DNA of 64,000 bases from Celeribacter ethanolicus (GTDB lineage Bacteria > Pseudomonadota > Alphaproteobacteria > Rhodobacterales > Rhodobacteraceae): positions 1 to 64,000 of the forward strand of contig NZ_LRUC01000010.1 in the NCBI RefSeq assembly GCF_001550095.1, in the 5' to 3' direction. The notes beneath the pieces were generated by a model. It was not told where the DNA came from. It saw only the letters and a list, made by a program, of their open reading frames with translations, and made no database searches. Within the stretch, counting starts at the first letter, position 1, and each line of letters opens with the position of its first letter. Below, in pieces: positions 62,199 to 64,000 of the stretch. Both the position numbers and the translations under genes were made by a program.

Positions 62199-63698
62199 AT
62201 GCAAGAGCTCAAACATTACATCAACGGTGCATACGTCGCTGGCACCTCCGGCCGTTTCTCAGAAGTGCGCAACCCGGCCACTGGTGAAGCCATCGCCAAG
62301 GTGCCGCTCGCAACGCCCGCCGAGCTGGACGATGCCGTCGCGAAAGCCGCAGTGGCGCAGGTCGAATGGGCCAGGGTCAACCCGCAGCGCCGTGCGCGCG
62401 TAATGATGAAATTCGGTCGCCTGATCGAGGACAACATGGACGCGCTGGCCGAATGCCTGTCCCGCGAGCATGGCAAGACGTTGCCGGACGCGAAGGGCGA
62501 CATTCAGCGTGGGCTTGAAGTGATCGAGGTCTGCATGGGCGCGCCTGCGATGCTCAAGGGCGAATTCACCGGCGACGCTGGCCCTGGCATCGACCTTTAC
62601 GCCATCCGCCAGCCGCTTGGCGTCGTTGCGGGCATCACGCCATTCAACTTCCCGGCGATGATCCCGCTGTGGAAAATGGGCCCGGCGCTGGTCTCCGGCA
62701 ACGCCATGATCCTGAAACCCTCCGAACGCACGCCGATGACCTCTCTGATGCTCGCCGAGCTGGCCACCGAAGCCGGTGTGCCCGCGGGCGTGTTGCAGGT
62801 CGTCCATGGTGACAAGGAAACGGTCGACGCGATCCTCGACAATGAGGTGATTCAGGCCGTGGGTTTTGTCGGCTCCACCCCGATCGCGCAATATATCTAC
62901 GGCCGTGCGGCCACCAACGGCAAGCGCGCGCAGTGTTTCGGTGGTGCGAAAAACCACATGATTATCATGCCGGACGCCGATCTCGACAAGGCCGCCGACG
63001 CGCTGGTCGGCGCGGGTTTCGGCGCCGCTGGCGAACGCTGCATGGCCGTCTCCGTGGCGGTACCGGTCGGCAAGGAAACCGCCGACAAGCTGATCGAGAA
63101 ACTCGTTCCCAAGATCGAGAAACTCAAGGTCGCGCCCTATACCGCCGGTGACGACACCGATTACGGCCCCGTCATCACCGCGCAGGCGAAAGCGCGCATC
63201 GAAAGCCTGATCACCTCCGGCGTGGACCAGGGTGCGACGCTTGTGACCGATGGGCGTGGCATGAGCATTCAGGGCTATGAGAACGGCTATTTCGTCGGCC
63301 CGACCCTGTTCGATGACGTCACCCCGGAGATGGACATCTACAAGGAAGAGATCTTTGGCCCGGTCCTGAGCCAAGTCCGCATGGAGACCTATGAAGAGGC
63401 GCTTCAGCTCATCATCGACAACGATTACGGCAACGGCACGGCGATCTACACCGCCGATGGTGACACCGCGCGCGACTTCGTGGCGCGTGTGAATGTCGGC
63501 ATGGTCGGCGTCAACTTCCCGATCCCGGTGCCGCTGTCCTATTATTCCTTCGGCGGCTGGAAAAAATCGGCCTTCGGCGATCTCGACCAATACGGGCCGG
63601 ACGCGTTCAAGTTCTACACCAAGACCAAAAAGGTCACCTCACGCTGGTTCTCCGGTATCAAGGATGGTGTGGCGCTGAACTTCAAGGCGATGGACTGA
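62199..63698 (+). CDS. mmsA: Methylmalonate-semialdehyde dehydrogenase (CoA-acylating)
   Basis: Oxidises methylmalonate semialdehyde and malonate semialdehyde to propionyl-CoA and acetyl-CoA in valine, inositol and beta-alanine breakdown. The 499-residue aldehyde dehydrogenase has ITPFNFPAMIPLWKMGPAL, GAKNHMIIMPDAD and the active-site cysteine in GAAGERCMAVSV (about residue 285), with the CoA-type features RVNVGMVGVNFPIPVPLSYYSFGG in the last quarter. The ATG at 62199, with GGAGG 8 bases upstream, is preferred to the ATG at 62187. Confidence 0.95.
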   Translation: MQELKHYINGAYVAGTSGRFSEVRNPATGEAIAKVPLATPAELDDAVAKAAVAQVEWARVNPQRRARVMMKFGRLIEDNMDALAECLSREHGKTLPDAKGDIQRGLEVIEVCMGAPAMLKGEFTGDAGPGIDLYAIRQPLGVVAGITPFNFPAMIPLWKMGPALVSGNAMILKPSERTPMTSLMLAELATEAGVPAGVLQVVHGDKETVDAILDNEVIQAVGFVGSTPIAQYIYGRAATNGKRAQCFGGAKNHMIIMPDADLDKAADALVGAGFGAAGERCMAVSVAVPVGKETADKLIEKLVPKIEKLKVAPYTAGDDTDYGPVITAQAKARIESLITSGVDQGATLVTDGRGMSIQGYENGYFVGPTLFDDVTPEMDIYKEEIFGPVLSQVRMETYEEALQLIIDNDYGNGTAIYTADGDTARDFVARVNVGMVGVNFPIPVPLSYYSFGGWKKSAFGDLDQYGPDAFKFYTKTKKVTSRWFSGIKDGVALNFKAMD

Positions 63699-63724
63699 TC
63701 CAAACCTTCATAAATCGAACATTC

Positions 63725-63758
63725 AGGCGGGCTTTCACATGAAAGCTCGCCTTTTCTT
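63725..63758 (+). terminator. Terminator of mmsA
   Basis: AGGCGGGCTTTC and GAAAGCTCGCCT pair with one G-T wobble around ACAT, followed by TTTTCTTGTC. Confidence 0.8.
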
Positions 63759-63798
63759 GTCTTATTTCAATATTCGCTCGTCTCTCACGGTCCTGCAG

Positions 63799-63827
63799 CA
63801 CATCCGTCAACATATATGACGGATGTG
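63799..63827. promoter_or_regulatory. 11-bp inverted repeat upstream of the DUF2892 gene
   Basis: CACATCCGTCA (63799-63809) and TGACGGATGTG (63817-63827) are perfect inverted repeats with an ACATATA centre. It is about 75-100 bases before the DUF2892 start and should bind a dimeric regulator. I do not recognise the motif. Confidence 0.6.
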
Positions 63828-63868
63828 AGTTTGTTACAGACAGACGCCTGACGTCGCAGTAGCGTGGT

Positions 63869-63884
63869 TCTTGGTTAACCAAGA
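63869..63884. promoter_or_regulatory. 16-bp palindrome before the DUF2892 gene
   Basis: TCTTGGTTAACCAAGA is a perfect palindrome ending 16 bases before the start codon, at the position of a transcription start or operator. Together with the repeat at 63799-63827 it suggests tight control of this gene. Confidence 0.55.
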
Positions 63885-63900
63885 CTCACTGGAGAGTTCC

Positions 63901-64000
63901 ATGTTGAAAAAGAACGTCGGCGGCCTTGACCGCATCCTGCGCATCGTGATCGGCCTTGCCCTCATCCTCGGGTTCTTCCTGAACACCGAAGCTTCGCTGC
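63901..64000 (+). CDS. DUF2892 membrane protein, truncated by the window end
   Basis: The first 33 residues (MLKKNVGGLDRILRIVIGLA, then LILGFFLNTEASL) match the YgaP-like DUF2892 family of small two-helix inner-membrane proteins. GGAG lies 6 bases before the ATG. The gene runs off the right edge. Relatives are often linked with rhodanese-type sulfur transferases or with ArsR-type regulators, but nothing of that kind is visible here. Confidence 0.75.
   Translation, partial: MLKKNVGGLDRILRIVIGLALILGFFLNTEASL

Noticed and set aside
1-64000. tRNA, rRNA, CRISPR array, insertion sequence, prophage integrase
   Set aside because: No T-loop GTTCGAAT-type signature with a cloverleaf, no regularly spaced direct repeats with unique spacers, and no transposase or integrase protein were found in the window.

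Overview
The window reads as chromosomal DNA of a marine-type Rhodobacteraceae (Roseobacter-group) alphaproteobacterium. The evidence is high GC, a trpGDC-moaC-moeA-lexA-comEC-gltX-gltA gene order, a GAAC-N7-GAAC SOS box typical of alphaproteobacteria, TRAP transporters, holin/endolysin genes of the gene-transfer-agent (GTA) type, ccmE/F/H, DUF1127 and DUF2892 small proteins, and tandem GAPDH genes behind transketolase. No tRNA, rRNA, CRISPR array, insertion sequence or integrase gene was seen. Nearly all of the window is housekeeping sequence; the accessory part is small. The genus is not determinable from what I can see.

Layout. 0-8.2 kb, mostly minus strand: lpdA, a DUF924 protein, an MFS transporter, queA and a large AsmA-like envelope protein. 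8.3-13.3 kb, plus strand: a PrxQ peroxiredoxin, a ferritin-like DUF455 protein, a membrane M23 peptidase overlapping a bactofilin gene, and a DMT exporter. 13.3-15.6 kb, minus: a DUF2189 protein and a YibQ-type divergent deacetylase. 15.8-17.4 kb: trpG-trpD. 17.5-26.5 kb: a C4-dicarboxylate TRAP block (dctM, dctQ, two dctP paralogues, dctD, dctB) plus a cytochrome P450, lying between trpD and trpC. 26.6-35.5 kb: trpC-moaC-moeA, lexA, comEC (minus), gltX, gltA. 35.5-38 kb: a MarR regulator with a divergent membrane protein, a PaaG-like hydratase/isomerase and a DUF2087 protein. 38.1-46.9 kb, minus: ccmH-ccmF, a five-gene GTA-type lysis cassette, a thermonuclease, ccmE-argC, murI and an acyltransferase. 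47-52.1 kb, plus: an LsrB/VtlR-like LysR regulator, a probable sRNA, purL, a Cys-rich protein, bolA and a CGFS glutaredoxin. 52.2-53.4 kb, minus: zapA, a coiled-coil protein and a stop-interrupted small ORF. 53.7-60 kb, plus: tkt, a lipoprotein, gap1, a 47-aa membrane protein, gap2, marC and DUF1127. 60-64 kb: coaD, a CBS protein and a LysR regulator divergent from mmsA, then a truncated DUF2892 gene.

How the genes work together. Central carbon flow is well represented (lpdA, gltA, tkt, two gap genes), and several of these promoters share a dyad centred on CG that suggests one LacI-type regulator. The Dct block is a self-contained uptake unit with its own two-component system. Its response regulator lacks the sigma54-contacting GAFTGA segment, yet tandem DctD-like dyads lie upstream of the dctPQM operon. 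The lysis cassette (endolysin, holin and three small proteins, mostly with overlapping start and stop codons) lies between ccmE and ccmF.

Points most worth a second look are the LysR-sRNA pair at 47.2-48.3 kb, the GAFTGA-less DctD, the lysis cassette with a previously hidden 48-aa gene, a recurring 3'-UTR element (CAAATACTCA), and a 67-codon ORF with an in-frame TGA behind zapA.
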